Shown: positions 11,294 to 23,250 of the stretch, one piece after another
How positions within the stretch are numbered: the first letter of the stretch is position 1
Layout: the number at the start of each line of letters is the position of its first letter
NCBI RefSeq assembly: GCF_019399895.1
Contig: NC_091864.1
Span: forward strand, 4,132,001 to 4,196,000
Reading direction: 5' to 3'
Source of the DNA: Cardiocondyla obscurior
Lineage: Eukaryota; Arthropoda; Insecta; Hymenoptera; Formicidae
DNA: 64,000 nucleotides
Notes under the pieces: model-generated
Databases searched by the model: none
The model's input: only the letters and a program-made list of their open reading frames with translations
What the model was told of the DNA's origin: nothing
Position numbers and translations under genes: made by a program

Positions 11294-14200
11294 GAAAATA
11301 AACAAATTACCTTTTTTAAATATGCTGCAAGCAAATCTAAACCGATCCAGGTATGTATATGACATACTTACACAATATATTAGAGAAAACCCTTATCATG
11401 TTGCTTTTATTTCAGAGCCTCCATTAAACATTAATATGCCTGGAGGGTTTTATAGTAGTGACTAGCATGCAGCTATTTATGTCGATCAGACATTAATTAA
11501 GCCGGCACCAACAGTTATTCTGAAAAGTGACGGAATTATCGCGGTTAGAATCGACGAAATTACATTAATATCTATTTATATATTGCCTAATTGTCTTAGA
11601 AACGATTTTGATAGACTTATATTAGATATAGAATGCGTCTTACAGCTCAGCTCTGAGAGAAGTGCGATAATCGCTGGCGACTTTAACGCGAGGTCGTCAC
11701 TCTGGTTTGATTCACGTACCAATTGGAGGGGTGCTCGGCTTTGTGAATATATTGCTAATTCTAATATTCTTATCCTTAATAATGCCTCACCTACGTGTAT
11801 TCGTTCCCAGGGATCATCCATTATTGATTTAACTCTCTGCATAGATGATATTTGTAATCATATCAATGAATGGCGTGTTCGTGATACGGATGTTAATCTT
11901 TCGGACCATCATTGGGTTTCTTGGAAGTTTCACCTTAAATAGAAATTTAAAATTAATAAAAATAAGTATAATTATAAACGGTGGAAATATAATAAACTAA
12001 ATATAGAGCTTTTTAACGAAATTGTAGAATGGCTCCCAGTTGATAACGATCTGAAAGCGAAAGACATGTCTAGGAGAATTTCCGACATATTATATGACGC
12101 TTGTTCCGCAGCTATGGGACGATCTTTTTACCCTGTCTATAAGGATCGCCAAATGTATTGGTGGAACTCCGAAATAGAATCCGCAAGGTTCAGATGCACT
12201 CGTCTTTGGCGGGTCATTACTAAAATAAATAAAAACAAAAGTGTTAGTAAAACAGAGAGAGTTAGAGCTAAAAACTTATATAAAGATAGTCGTAACGAAT
12301 ACAGGAGATTAATTAAAAAGTCTAAACGTACCTGTTGGAAGGAACTGATTAAAAAGATCAATGACGATCCCTAGGGACTCTCGTATAAAATAGTTGTTAA
12401 TAAATTAAAGAGGACTGTTGTCACAATGGCTGAGCTCCTTCTAGCTGCATCTATGGATGAGCTAATTTCTGATTTATTTCCTACTGGCGATGCACATGAA
12501 ACTTTGGTAATCTGGAAAAATTATCAATGTGAAGACTTCCATGAAATTGAATTCAATGAGGTGATTAGTGCCATCGGGCGAGGGAGTAATAGTGCGGCTC
12601 TTGGTCCTGATGGCATTAGTGCACTAATTTGGAAAGCGATGTCGCACTCCTTCATACAGTGGGTTGTCTTGTTGTATAATAAGTGTCTGAGAGAAGGCGT
12701 CTTCCCTGTAGATTGGAAGATAGCTAGACTGGTCCTTATTCCCAAGACAGCTGTCCTTGATGTTAATAACCCCAAAGCCAGATCAATTTGTCTTTTAAAT
12801 GAAATTGGAAAAATTTTAGAAAGTATTCTTTTTAAAATTTTTATAATTAATCATCGAATTAATTGTTACCTGAATGACACTCCGGAAGCACAGCTGTCTG
12901 GGAATCAATACGGATTTTGTCCGAGGTTATCAACCTGTGATGCTTTAGAGCACGTTGTTGGCTTGATCGAAGATTCTAACTGCAAACGCAGATATACTGT
13001 CGGTGTAAGTCTGGATATTAAGAACGCCTTTAATAGCATCCCTTAGAGCTGCATCAGGAATGCACTTGTACATATTAGATTACCCGATTACTTGCGGCGT
13101 ATTATTGACGATTATTTACACTGTCGTACCATTGTTTATGCAAATAAGATAGATGGGCGTGTTGTTCGTAAAATGAGTGCTGGCGTTCCGCAGGGTTCAA
13201 TTTTGGGCCCACTGTTATGGAATATCACCTACAATAACGTATTAACTACAAGTCTAAATCTTAACTGTCGTATTATCGGATATGCGGACGATACGCTCAT
13301 TCTGGCTAATAACCCGACACCGCGTATTGCCATTGCTAGAGCGCAGCATCAGGTCGACAGTGTGGTACAAAAAATACTTGGATTAGGATTGTCGGTTGCT
13401 CCAGAAAAGACCGAAATTGTATTGTTTCGACCCAGCCGTGCAAAACCTTTTATTAACAAACGTATCAAAATTTGTAATGTTAAAATTAATTAAAAAAAAA
13501 AAATTAAGTATTTGGGCATAATCCTGGACAACAAGTTAAACTTTTATGATCATACGAAATATATGTGTGATAAAACTGAAAAAAACCTCTACTGCGTTGA
13601 TCAGGATTATGCCTAATTTAAATAAGCCTTCATACAAAAAGCGTTTGTTATATTATTATTGTACGTGATCTTGCGCGATCACGTAAATTTTAAGAATAGA
13701 ATTGCTCAGCAATGAGCTCGACGCGTGAATCGAATGAGAGGGGATGAGAGAGTGCTCCGGTCGCAGCAATTGAAAGCAAGAATAATTAAATGATAGAAAA
13801 CTGAAATCAATATATTTACAATCAAACAAACAAAAAAAAATACAATCGCGCCTTTGAAGGCAAGGATACCAGTAAACGAGCGGAAATCTTCCTGACCCGG
13901 CTTATCCGTCGGAAATCTTGAGAGCAGATGAATGATCTACCCGATCGTCGGAGATCTTGCCGCGGACGACGGAGATCTTGAGAGCGCGAGCCGGTGATCG
14001 CCGCGAGCGCGAATCCTTGTACTCCAGCGGTAGCGATAATTAATAAGCGGAATGGCGCCGAAATAATTAATTCACGGAAAGTGAAATCAACGAGTTGCGA
14101 TTGAGAGCGCAAGAGAAAAAAAAGGAGACTAATCGAATGTCGTCGCGCGAGAGCGAGCCGATAAACGAAGGCGAGCCGCACAGGTGCGGAGTTCGAGCGA

Positions 14201-15188
14201 AACTGGTCGTCTTTTCGCGGTACGGAGCCTAGGATTGTCGGAACCCGAAGACGAAAACAAGGCAAAGTCAGCGAAATATTCAGTTTGAACTGGATTAGAC
14301 TGACTTCTGCCGAAAACGAAACGCTTTGAACCATCGGCGATTCAAGGAGACCGACAAAATCAACAAACACGCGACGGTAGATTCAAAATATCCCGACGCT
14401 GGAGCGCATACTAGGCGAGAGAGTTATAATATAATTTAAACGCGCTGAAATTCATAATCGAATAAACAATTATATTATTATTACTATAATTTTATATGGT
14501 TCGCCGGTTTGGTTCAGGCGAGAGAGAATGCAGAACTCTATCGTGTGAAGTTTCAGGAAAGTTCAAAGGAAATTTTGTAACAAGTTGATTTTTGCATATT
14601 GTATAGTATCTTTCCTCTCCTGCACCTTACTGGCGTCTACTCCACCCATCGATATACTGGCTGGGTCGCGGAAAAACATATTTATAAGAATTAAAGAATG
14701 TAAAGAAAGGGGTTTTGACCGGAAGCAATTGATCCTTGCGACTAAAATAATTAAAAATGAAGAACGGGATCATCTCAGGAGTTGTTGGTTAGATTTCATT
14801 AGTCAGTCCAAAAATGTTGCAATATGGACTCTTAAGGCTGTCCTTTCCCATTTCTATGACTGGTTAGATAGACAACATAGAGAGTTAAGTTATTATATTA
14901 CTCAATTCTTGACAGCTCATGGGGAATTTTCTCCATTCCTCTATAGAATTCAGAAAATAGAGTCATTAAACTGCAGGTATTGTAATACCGACCTTACCGA
15001 TTCAGTTGAACACACGTTTTTATATTGTAGTGCATAAAATGATAAAAAAATATTCTTAATTGAAACTTTTGGCGCGGGGTCCAATCTCTCCCACATCATT
15101 GGCAGAATTATCGAAGATAAAAAGGGTTGGGGGGTCTTCGAAAAATTTCGTTCAAATGTCATTAAAAAAAAAGGCCTTAAGCTACCGT
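11280..15188 (+). pseudogene. ORF2 (endonuclease-reverse transcriptase) of the R1-like element
   Basis: One frame can be followed from about 11280 to 13493. The APE-type endonuclease (about 11310-11940) shows IIAGDFNARSSLW and LSDHHWVSW. The reverse transcriptase (about 12540-13450) shows SLDIKNAFNS, SAGVPQGSILGPLLWN and the catalytic YADDTLIL at about 13282. In-frame stops at 11463-11465, 11940-11942, 12372-12374 and 13044-13046 are all TAG. A poly-A slippage near 13490 breaks the frame, and an 809-bp insert (13661-14469) separates the rest. The remainder (14500-15188) holds YGSPVW and a CRYCNTDLTDSVEHTFLYC zinc-like motif, as expected at the C-terminus of R1-clade proteins. Confidence 0.75.
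13661..14469. mobile_element. 809-bp unclassified insertion inside ORF2
   Basis: The insert separates RT homology that ends near 13660 from homology that resumes near 14483. The sequence TTATATTATTATT occurs on both sides (13648-13660 and 14470-14482), a 13-bp direct repeat typical of target-primed insertion. A TG...CA reading (13660-14468) with ATTAT on each side is also possible and would make it a solo LTR. It starts with a near-perfect palindrome around TACGTGATC/GATCACGTA. A 182-codon minus-strand frame inside it (13822-14370) matches nothing I know and is probably chance. Confidence 0.55.
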
Positions 15189-15658
15189 AGTTATCTCTTT
15201 ACCTTACTCCTAACATGATGATTAGATTTCTGGAGATTTTTATAATCTCCAGAACCTAAATCAGTAAATATTTATTTATTTATTTGTTTAATTTTCTTTT
15301 AATTTTATTGTATATCTCAATTATTAATGGTATTTTACAATTTGCCGTAGCTGTATACCCTATACTCTGACAAAATCCTGGTTAATTCACAAAGTGGAAT
15401 AATTCCACATTTATTGCTTATTCTCCGGATAGAAATTTTACAAACCATGTAATGGGACTTTTAGATTTGGGCAGTATAACTAAATGTTTGTTTTTGGTGT
15501 TCGTCTATATTTATGTTATGTCCCTGTGAATGTCCTGCACGTGGCGGGGTTTTTAGCCGGTATGCCGACAGCGGTGAGTCCGGCACGACCAGTTGGAACC
15601 GGCCCACTGGTGTGCGTAATGCATTTTCCCCCCACTCAAAAACACACTAAAAAAAAAA
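15189..15658 (+). other. 3' UTR and A-tail of the R1-like element
   Basis: Non-coding sequence follows the ORF2 end. It becomes GC-richer near 15520-15620 and ends with a run of A at about 15648-15658, as expected for a non-LTR 3' end. Confidence 0.6.
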
Positions 15659-15945
15659 ATATTACAGAAACAAATTAATCTTAGTAACAAGTATTCCAAA
15701 ACTGGTCAACAAAAAGAAACAAACAATCAGAAAACCAAAAAGTTACAGATGTACTTATCGCGACCAATATGCAGTTATACAAGCAGCCAAAGGACACGAC
15801 GAACAGTCGAACATACAGCCAATCGGAACGCGTTATTTCTTAACCAATTACGGGAGGCTATTCCTATCGCACCACCTATATCAACCGAGGTCTGGAGTCT
15901 CTCTGGCATTCTTTCTCAACCAGTCACTCTGAGAGGTCAAACGCG

Positions 15946-16347
15946 ATGGAAGCTTTCAGCTGGATTATGACATACGTCGACGGCATCGAAAATATGCTGG
16001 ATATGATTAAACGTTTGCCCGTCGAAGTTGCTGGTATGATATTTGCATTGTTGGATAACAAAACTCTTGGGATTATTTCCAGGGTCAGCAAGACATGGAG
16101 GGCGAGATCCGAATACGAGCGAAAACGGAGACGTCAGTTGCAGCTTACTAAGACCAGGAGGCAACTTTTCAGGTCCAACGGTGGTGAGATTTTTGAAAGT
16201 AAAACGTTTGTCGTGAATGGACAAAACGGTAGTGTTAGCAAGGAAAAACCGGAATGGACTCGCCGACATACAAAAACACAAACCGGGAACAAGAAACGCA
16301 ATAAATCAAAAACGAATAATCTAAGTAAGATTAGTCTTCGAATATAA
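15946..16347 (+). CDS. F-box domain protein, copy 1
   Basis: A 133-codon ORF with an ATG start. Residues about 22-52 (IKRLPVEVAGMIFALLDNKT, then a SRVSKTWR end) match the F-box pattern LPxE...I...L...VxKxW, the motif that docks substrate receptors to Skp1 in SCF ubiquitin ligases. The C-terminal half is very basic (RKRRRQLQLTKTRRQLFR; KKRNKSKTNN) and has no recognised substrate-binding repeats, so the protein is far shorter than usual F-box proteins. Copies 1 and 2 are identical at protein level. No intron is seen inside the ORF. Whether it is expressed is unknown. Confidence 0.6.
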   Translation: MEAFSWIMTYVDGIENMLDMIKRLPVEVAGMIFALLDNKTLGIISRVSKTWRARSEYERKRRRQLQLTKTRRQLFRSNGGEIFESKTFVVNGQNGSVSKEKPEWTRRHTKTQTGNKKRNKSKTNNLSKISLRI

Positions 16348-16792
16348 CATTAAAAAATAAAATATTAAAATATTTCGCACCTTTCTTAACATTATTATGT
16401 ACCCCTAATTCAATAACGATCTTGTAAATGTAATAAAATTTTTCTTTGTACGTTTTCTTGTTTTACCAAAAATAATTATTACATTCGTTACTACTACTTC
16501 TATGACTTATTGCTGGTTTTACGCTGCATTAAATCTTATTTCCATTGTGATTTAAATTTTTCTCTATTCTACGCATTGACATTGAAGACAATTTTCCGCA
16601 TTCTCGAATGATTCTGCTTATATGTTTAACCGCTTTAGAATTCTGCTCGAATAAAAATGATTATGTATTATTGGCAAACTTTCGATAACTTTGCTTTATT
16701 TTTCAAAAAAAATTATTTTTAACGTAATATTTTCCGCAATGTACTTAAAAACTTATATTTTATTTCAGAAAATTTCTAGTATCCTATCTCGA

Positions 16793-16915
16793 ATGAAAAG
16801 GTACGTTGTGCAAAATAAATTTCTACCACGTGTAGTTTACTTACACAAAACAAACTTTGGCATATTAATTAAATTGATTGCGTCATTTAGAAGAAGTGTA
16901 TATCACAGAAAATAA
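16793..16915 (+). other. Possible small downstream exon/ORF, copy 1
   Basis: A strong acceptor-like tract (TATATTTTATTTCAG, AG at 16767-16768) precedes a 40-codon ATG frame (16793-16915) that is strongly basic (starts MKRYVVQNKF, ends YHRK). The same tract and frame occur in unit 2 (about 23111-23233) and unit 3 (about 31047-31169), always directly before the unit boundary. Conservation may simply reflect recent duplication. No function is recognised. Confidence 0.25.
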
Positions 16916-16932
16916 TTAATCTTAGTAACAAG

Positions 16933-17348
16933 TGTTAAATTATATGCGCTTCAAACATGTTAAAATATATGCGCTTCAAACAATAATTATAAGTTTAACT
17001 TTAAATAAGATCGAATCAATTTACAAATAAATAATTCTTAGTAGACCGGATACACTACGTGACTTTGTGTCAATTAGATATGAAAGGGAATAAACCTCAT
17101 AAGACAAAGGTCCGGGAAGCCCTTTTACTGTTCCAAAGATAAAACTAATATCGGGACTACCTCACTTGAAAAAAGTCGTCGTCGGGTACAGACGTGTCAC
17201 ATATTGAAACCTCCTTAAATACCGTTCTATATTTTTTTATGTTATTTTATTAAGTGTGTGTAAAAACCTAAATCAAATATAAACCAGTGTTTGTGAATTA
17301 AAGAGTTTTTATTACAAAAATTATTCACGCGCCCAAAATAATTTTTCA
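16933..17348 (+). repeat. 5' LTR of copia copy 1
   Basis: It starts TGTTAAATTATATGCGCTTC, ends AATAATTTTTCA, and is about 416 bp. The motif TATATGCGCTTC is repeated near its start. It differs at several positions from the 3' LTR, so the original insertion is not new. Confidence 0.85.
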
Positions 17349-17537
17349 TTGTAGCAGAGCGTGGTTTATAAATCAAAAGGGGTTTACCACAGTAAAAGTG
17401 AATGTAACTTGGCTTCGAAGTTGACTGGAACGATATTAAAAAAAATAACCAAAGGAACTATTACAAAAATAGTTAAAATTAAAAAGAACATTCAACAAAA
17501 ATCAAACACTGAGTTCGGAATAAAAGAAGACGCAGAA

Positions 17538-20500
17538 ATGGCTGAAGAGATTAAAATTCAACAGTTCAATGGACAAGATTACAATTTATGGAAGAAGCGG
17601 ATACTACTTTATTTAAAATTGAAAAAATGTGATGAGGTGGCAATCAGACCAATGCTATCGTCTGACAATTCAACAACTTGGGCTGAAAGTAATCTTAAAG
17701 CCATGAATTACATTTATTGCGGCATATCCAATGAACAGCTCGAATTTGTGAGCAATGAAGAAACGGCTTACAATATTCTAAAAAAATTTGATGAAATGTA
17801 TTCCAGAGAATCCACTGCGATACAAATATGTGTGCGAAATAGACTAGAAAAAATAAAGTTAATGGATTATGATGACTCAAGTGCATATTTTACAGACTTT
17901 GAAAAATTAATAAATGAGCTAAAATCATCAGGTGCCACAGTGACGGAAAAGGAAAAACTGAATTACATGCTACGTACGTTACCCGAGTCATTAAGTTATG
18001 TCGGAGACTTAATTGATGCTGTAAGAGAGCAAGACCAGACATGCGAATTCGTCAAAAACAAAATCAAGATGTGGGAAATACGTGATAGAACTGAACAAGG
18101 AAGGAATGTGACAAAATCAAGTGCCTTTAAAGGAGAAAGAAAGAATATAGAAAAAAGAACGTGTTATAAGTGTGGTAAACCCGGACATTTAAAAGCAAAC
18201 TGTCGTGCAAATGGATCAAAAGGAAACTTTAAAACTCAAAATTCAACAGAACAAGTGTATCCACAAGAAGGGGACAGCTTTAACTATAGAGGAAATAATT
18301 TCAACACTCAAGGATATGTTCCGAGAGGAAGAAGAGGATATTCTAATACACGTCAAATAAACAACCCCAGAGGAAGAAGAATCATGCAAGCCATCAGAAG
18401 ATATAATCAAAATAGAAACTTTAATAGAGACAGTAATTGCGAAACAAACACCAGCGAATCAAGCGTTTTCGAAACCGAAATTAACAAAGGTAAGAAAAAT
18501 ATAGAAATTATGAATACGGAAGTAAATTTTTGCAACAAAAAAGAAATTAATTGGGTGATAGATAGCGGCTGTACCGATCACATTATAAATAATGATGCAT
18601 TTTTTGATAAATTTGTAACTTTGCAAAAACCGGTAGACGTTAAAATAGGCGACGGAAGATGTATTCAGGCAACAAAAATAGGAAATATTAAAACAATCTT
18701 TATAAATCATGAATCAAAAGTACCAATATTAATTACTAATGTATATTATGTAAAAGAAATGGACAAAAATTTATTAAGTGTAGCAAAGATAACAAATAAT
18801 TTTACAGTAATAGCAGCTGGAAATACAACAAAAATTTATAATAAAAAAAACTAATTAATTGCCGTAGCATATAAAAACAATGGATTGTATAAATTGAAAA
18901 GTTTTTTAATAAATAATGAATCAAACATAACATCAAGAGTAAATAATGTTATTACACAAAAAGAAAGACTACATAGAATACTAGGACATGTCAATTTTAA
19001 ATATTTAGAGGAAATGTGTAAAAATAAATATGTAAATGGAATACCGGAAAAATTAGAATCTGATCAATTTAAATGCGCTACCTGTATTAAAAATAAAATG
19101 CATAACCTTCCCTTTGAAAATCAACGAACAAACGCCAAAAATTTATTAGAAATCATACATTCTGATTTAAATGGTCCTCACCAGACAATAGGTATAAATG
19201 GAGAAAGATATTTTCTCACTTTTATCGATGACTTTAGTAAAGCAGCAAGAATATATACAATTAAATCTAAATCTCAAGTATATGATTGTTTTGTTGATTA
19301 CGTAAATAATATTGAAAATTTAACTGGTAAAAAAATCAAAAAATTAAGATGTGATAATGGAAGAGAATACATTAATAAAGACATATAATTTTGCAAGAAA
19401 TAAAGGATTCATAATAGAACCGTGTCTACCATATGTTCATCAATTAAATGGTACAGCTGAGCGTTATAATAGAACCATAATGGATATGGCAAGATGTTTG
19501 TTAACCGAATCAAATTTAAGTAAAAAATTTTGGCCTGAAATAGTTAGAACTGCATCATATTTGAAAAATAGAATCTTATCAAATACAGAAATTAAAAAGA
19601 CACCTTATGAAATTTTAACGGGAATAAAACCAGACATTAAAAATTTACGTTTATATGGAAGTAAAGTCTTTGTAAGGGTACCGGAAGAAAAGCGTAGCTC
19701 AAAATGGGACCGTAAAGCCGATCTTGGTCTATTATTAGGATATGAAAATGTAGGATACAGAGTCTTAATAAATAATAAAATAACAATTGCTAGACACGTA
19801 GATATAATAGAAGATGAAAATTTAATTGGATTTAGTAATGATGAGAATAACGTTGCTTGCGAAGAAGAAGATAATAATTTTGGTAATGACACAATTATAA
19901 TTAGTTCCGATAAAGAAATGGATTTAAATCAAAGCTTTAGAAGACAGAGTGAAGTTAGGAAATCATCAAGAAATAGGAAAAGACCAGATAGATATGGTGA
20001 CAATATTGCGACAGATTTTGTATATGTAAATTATGTAAGTGCGGACAGTCTTCTTATAATTATAATGATGCAATAAACTCAAAGGAAGCAGACGGCTGGA
20101 AACAAGCCATGGATAAAGAAATAGAGTGTTTAAAGAAAAATAAAACATGGGATTTAGTTCCGTCACCAGCAAATAAAAAAATTTTAAGTGTAAAATGGAT
20201 ATATACAAAGAAACCAAATAATTTAAAAAAGGCTAGGCTAGTAGTTCGAGGATTTGAACAGGAAGAAAACTTAGAAGACATATATTCACCCGTTGCAAAG
20301 ATACAAACATTAAAACTTCTATTAAGCTATTGTTGTCAAAATAAATTATCTATATTTCAGATGGATGTTGAAACAGCTTTCTTAAATGGTAATATCAAAT
20401 CCGAAGTATATATTAAGTAGCCACAAGGTTATGAAGACGGAACAGAAAATGTATGCAAATTAAATAAGGCTTTGTATGGGTTAAAAGAAAGCCCAAGATT

Positions 20501-21557
20501 ATGGTATGAGTGCTTGAATAATTACTTAAGTAAACTAGGATTTGAAAAAAGCAACAATGATTATTGTCTTTATATATTAAATTGTAATAGTGATAAGATA
20601 TACTTAATAGCGTTTGTGGATGATTTACTAATTTGCGGAAAAAACTTAAATAAAATAAATCAAATTAAAGAAGAATTATCTAAAAAATTCATGTTAAAAG
20701 ATCTTGGAAAAATAAAAATGTACTTAGGAATAAATATTATATATGATTTAAATAATAATAAAATGACTTTAGATCAATCTGATTATATAGAATCACTTGC
20801 AAAAAGATATAATATAGAAAACTCAAAAACATTCCAAACTCCAATGGAACAAAACTTAAAGTTAGAACCAGCATAATCAGTAAATACAAGTATTAAATAT
20901 AGAAATATAATTGGAGCATTACTATATATAAGTACCGGAACAAGAGCTGATGTAAGCTATAGCGTTAATTATCTTAGTCGTTTTCAAAATTCATATACAG
21001 ATACACACTTTAAATATGCTTTGAGAATTTTAAAATATTTATACCAAACAAAAAATCTGAAACTAACGTTTGAAAAGGGTATAACATATGAACCTCTTGA
21101 ATGCTTTGTTGATGCTGATTGGGCTGGGGACATAGTGGATAGAAAATCCACAACAGAGTATGTGATTAAGTTTAATGGCAATACTATATATTGGAAATCC
21201 AGAAAACAGGGAAGTGTGACGAAATCATCCACAGCCGCCGAATATGTTGCGTTATCAGAAATTGTAAGCGAAATAAAAATTATAATAAACCTACTAAGAG
21301 ATTTAGGAGAAATTATAGATAAACCAGTAAAAATATATGAAGATAACACAGGAGCAATTGCATTAGCAAAATATGGAAAATTAACTAAAAATTCTAAATA
21401 TATAGAAGTACATTCACATTACATTTATGAAAATTATAGCCAAGGAATAATTGATATTATTAAAATAAATACGGATGATAACTTGGCAGATATATTCACT
21501 AAATCTCTTGGTAGAACTAAGTTTAAAAAATTCAGAAATTTGTTGAAAATTATATAA
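17538..21557 (+). pseudogene. Copia gag-pol, copy 1, degenerate
   Basis: The credible start is the ATG at 17538 (MAEEIKIQQF); the open frame extends 59 codons upstream without an ATG. Domains in order: UBN2-type gag, CCHC knuckle CYKCGKPGHLKANC (about 18162-18203), protease WVIDSGCTDH (about 18553), HHCC and integrase core (HRILGHVNF, CATCIKNK, IHSDLNGPH, LRCDNGREY, then NGTAERYNRTI), RT with FVDDLLICG (about 20627), and RNase H with VDADWAGD and AAEYVALSE. Breaks: TAA at 18852-18854, a frame change near 19375-19388 that is reversed before 20100, TAG at 20418-20420 and TAA at 20874-20876. All are shared with copy 2, so they predate the duplication. Confidence 0.85.
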
Positions 21558-21589
21558 TCATTTTTTTAAAGTATAAATTTAAGGAGGAG

Positions 21590-22004
21590 TGTTAAATTAT
21601 ATGCGCTTAAAATATGTTAAAATATATGCGCTTCAAACAATAATTATAAATTTAACTTTAAATAAGATCGAATCAATTTACAAATAAATAATTCTTAGTA
21701 GACCGGATACACTACGTGACTTTGTGTCAATTAGATAAGAAACAGAATAAACCTCCTAAAACAAAGGTCCGGGAAGCCCCTTTACTGTTCCAAAGATAAA
21801 ACTAATATCGGGACTACCTCACTTAAAAAAAAGTCGTCGTCGGGTACAGACGTGTCATATTGAAACCTCCTTAAATACCGTTCTATATTCTTTTATGTTA
21901 TTTTATTAAGTGTGTGTAAAAACCTAAATCAAATATAAACCAGTGTTTGTGAATTAAAAAGTTTTTATTACAAAAATTATCCACGCGCCCAAAATAATTT
22001 TTCA
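21590..22004 (+). repeat. 3' LTR of copia copy 1
   Basis: About 415 bp, preceded by AAGGAGGAG. It differs from the 5' LTR in the first 45 bp (a CTTAAAATATG variant) and at scattered sites. Confidence 0.85.
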
Positions 22005-22043
22005 ACAAGTATTCCAAAACTGGTTAACAGGAAGAAACAACCA

Positions 22044-22250
22044 ATGAGAACACCAAAGAATTACAGATGCACTTATCGCGACCAATATGCAGTTATACAA
22101 GCAGCCAAAGGACACGACGAACAGTCGAACATACAGCCAATCGGAGCGCGTTATTTCTTAACCAATTACGGGAGGCTATTCCTATCGCACCACCTATATC
22201 AACCGAGGTCTGGAGTCTCTCTGGCATTCTTTCTCGACCAGTCACTCTGA
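22044..22250 (+). CDS. Small ORF upstream of the F-box gene (copies 2-4)
   Basis: A 68-codon ATG frame (starts MRTPKNYRCTYRDQYAVIQ) ends 13 bp before the F-box ATG and in another frame. It recurs unchanged at 28361-28567 and 31221-31427. In unit 1 the ATG has become ATC, so the frame starts only at an internal codon. No domain is recognised. It could be an upstream ORF in the leader of the F-box transcript or a coding exon. Confidence 0.3.
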   Translation: MRTPKNYRCTYRDQYAVIQAAKGHDEQSNIQPIGARYFLTNYGRLFLSHHLYQPRSGVSLAFFLDQSL

Positions 22251-22263
22251 GAGGTCAAACGCG

Positions 22264-22665
22264 ATGGAAGCTTTCAGCTGGATTATGACATACGTCGACG
22301 GCATCGAAAATATGCTGGATATGATTAAACGTTTGCCCGTCGAAGTTGCTGGTATGATATTTGCATTGTTGGATAACAAAACTCTTGGGATTATTTCCAG
22401 GGTCAGCAAGACATGGAGGGCGAGATCCGAATACGAGCGAAAACGGAGACGTCAGTTGCAGCTTACTAAGACCAGGAGGCAACTTTTCAGGTCCAACGGT
22501 GGTGAGATTTTTGAAAGTAAAACGTTTGTCGTGAATGGACAAAACGGTAGTGTTAGCAAGGAAAAACCGGAATGGACTCGCCGACATACAAAAACACAAA
22601 CCGGGAACAAGAAACGCAATAAATCAAAAACGAATAATCTAAGTAAGATTAGTCTTCGAATATAA
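22264..22665 (+). CDS. F-box domain protein, copy 2
   Basis: The 133-codon protein has the same amino-acid sequence as copy 1, in keeping with the recent 6.3-kb block duplication. The F-box lies at about residues 22-52 and the tail is basic. The 68-codon frame upstream is intact here. Confidence 0.6.
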   Translation: MEAFSWIMTYVDGIENMLDMIKRLPVEVAGMIFALLDNKTLGIISRVSKTWRARSEYERKRRRQLQLTKTRRQLFRSNGGEIFESKTFVVNGQNGSVSKEKPEWTRRHTKTQTGNKKRNKSKTNNLSKISLRI

Positions 22666-23250
22666 CATTAAAAAATAAAATATTAAAATATTTCGCACCT
22701 TTCTTAACATTATTATGTACCCCTAATTCAATAACGATCTTGTAAATGTAATAAAATTTTTCTTTGTACGTTTTCTTGTTTTACCAAAAATAATTATTAC
22801 ATTCGTTACTACTACTTCTATGACTTATTGCTGGTTTTACGCTGCATTAAATCTTATTTCCATTGTGATTTAAATTTTTCTCTATTCTACGCATTGACAT
22901 TGAAGACAATTTTCCGCATTCTCGAATGATTCTGCTTATATGTTTAACCGCTTTAGAATTCTGCTCGAATAAAAATGATTATGTATTATTGGCAAACTTT
23001 CGATAACTTTGCTTTATTTTTCAAAAAAAATTATTTTTAACGTAATATTTTCCGCAATGTACTTAAAAACTTATATTTTATTTCAGAAAATTTCTAGTAT
23101 CCTATCTCGAATGAAAAGGAACGTTGTGCAAAATAAATTTCTACCACGTGTAGTTAACTTACACAAAACAAACTTTGGCATATTAATTAAATTGATTGCG
23201 TCATTTAGAAGAAGTGTATATCACAGAAAATAATTAATCTTAGTAACAAG

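Larger units (their letters stand above)
9052..15658 (+). mobile_element. Decayed R1-like non-LTR retrotransposon
   Basis: Order: ORF1 (gag-like, coiled coil and CCHC knuckles), ORF2 (endonuclease, reverse transcriptase, C-terminal Cys/His motif), a 3' UTR and an A-run at about 15648-15658. This architecture and the wording of the RT motifs fit the R1 clade. It is interrupted by an 809-bp insert at 13661-14469, and both ORFs carry frameshifts and stops, so it is inactive. It abuts the F-box repeat unit only a few bases after its A-tail. Confidence 0.8.
16933..22004 (+). mobile_element. Ty1/copia retrotransposon, copy 1
   Basis: The 5072-bp element has LTRs at 16933-17348 and 21590-22004 and a 5-bp target duplication ACAAG (16928-16932 and 22005-22009). 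A primer site directly after the 5' LTR (17349-17360, TTGTAGCAGAGC) complements the 3' end of initiator tRNA-Met with one mismatch. A purine run, AAGGAGGAG, precedes the 3' LTR. The gag-pol frame is broken, so the copy is not autonomous. It sits in F-box unit 1. Confidence 0.9.

Noticed and set aside
13822..14370. 182-codon minus-strand ORF in the 809-bp insert
   Set aside because: No recognisable motif, compositionally biased, and no support from a second copy in the window.
15937..16281. 114-codon minus-strand ORF opposite the F-box gene, also in the other units
   Set aside because: It is a shadow of the F-box frame with no domain. Its recurrence reflects duplication.
17361..17537. N-terminal 59-codon extension of copia gag
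   Set aside because: No ATG occurs in it; it begins in the primer-site region, and the ATG at 17538 is the credible start.
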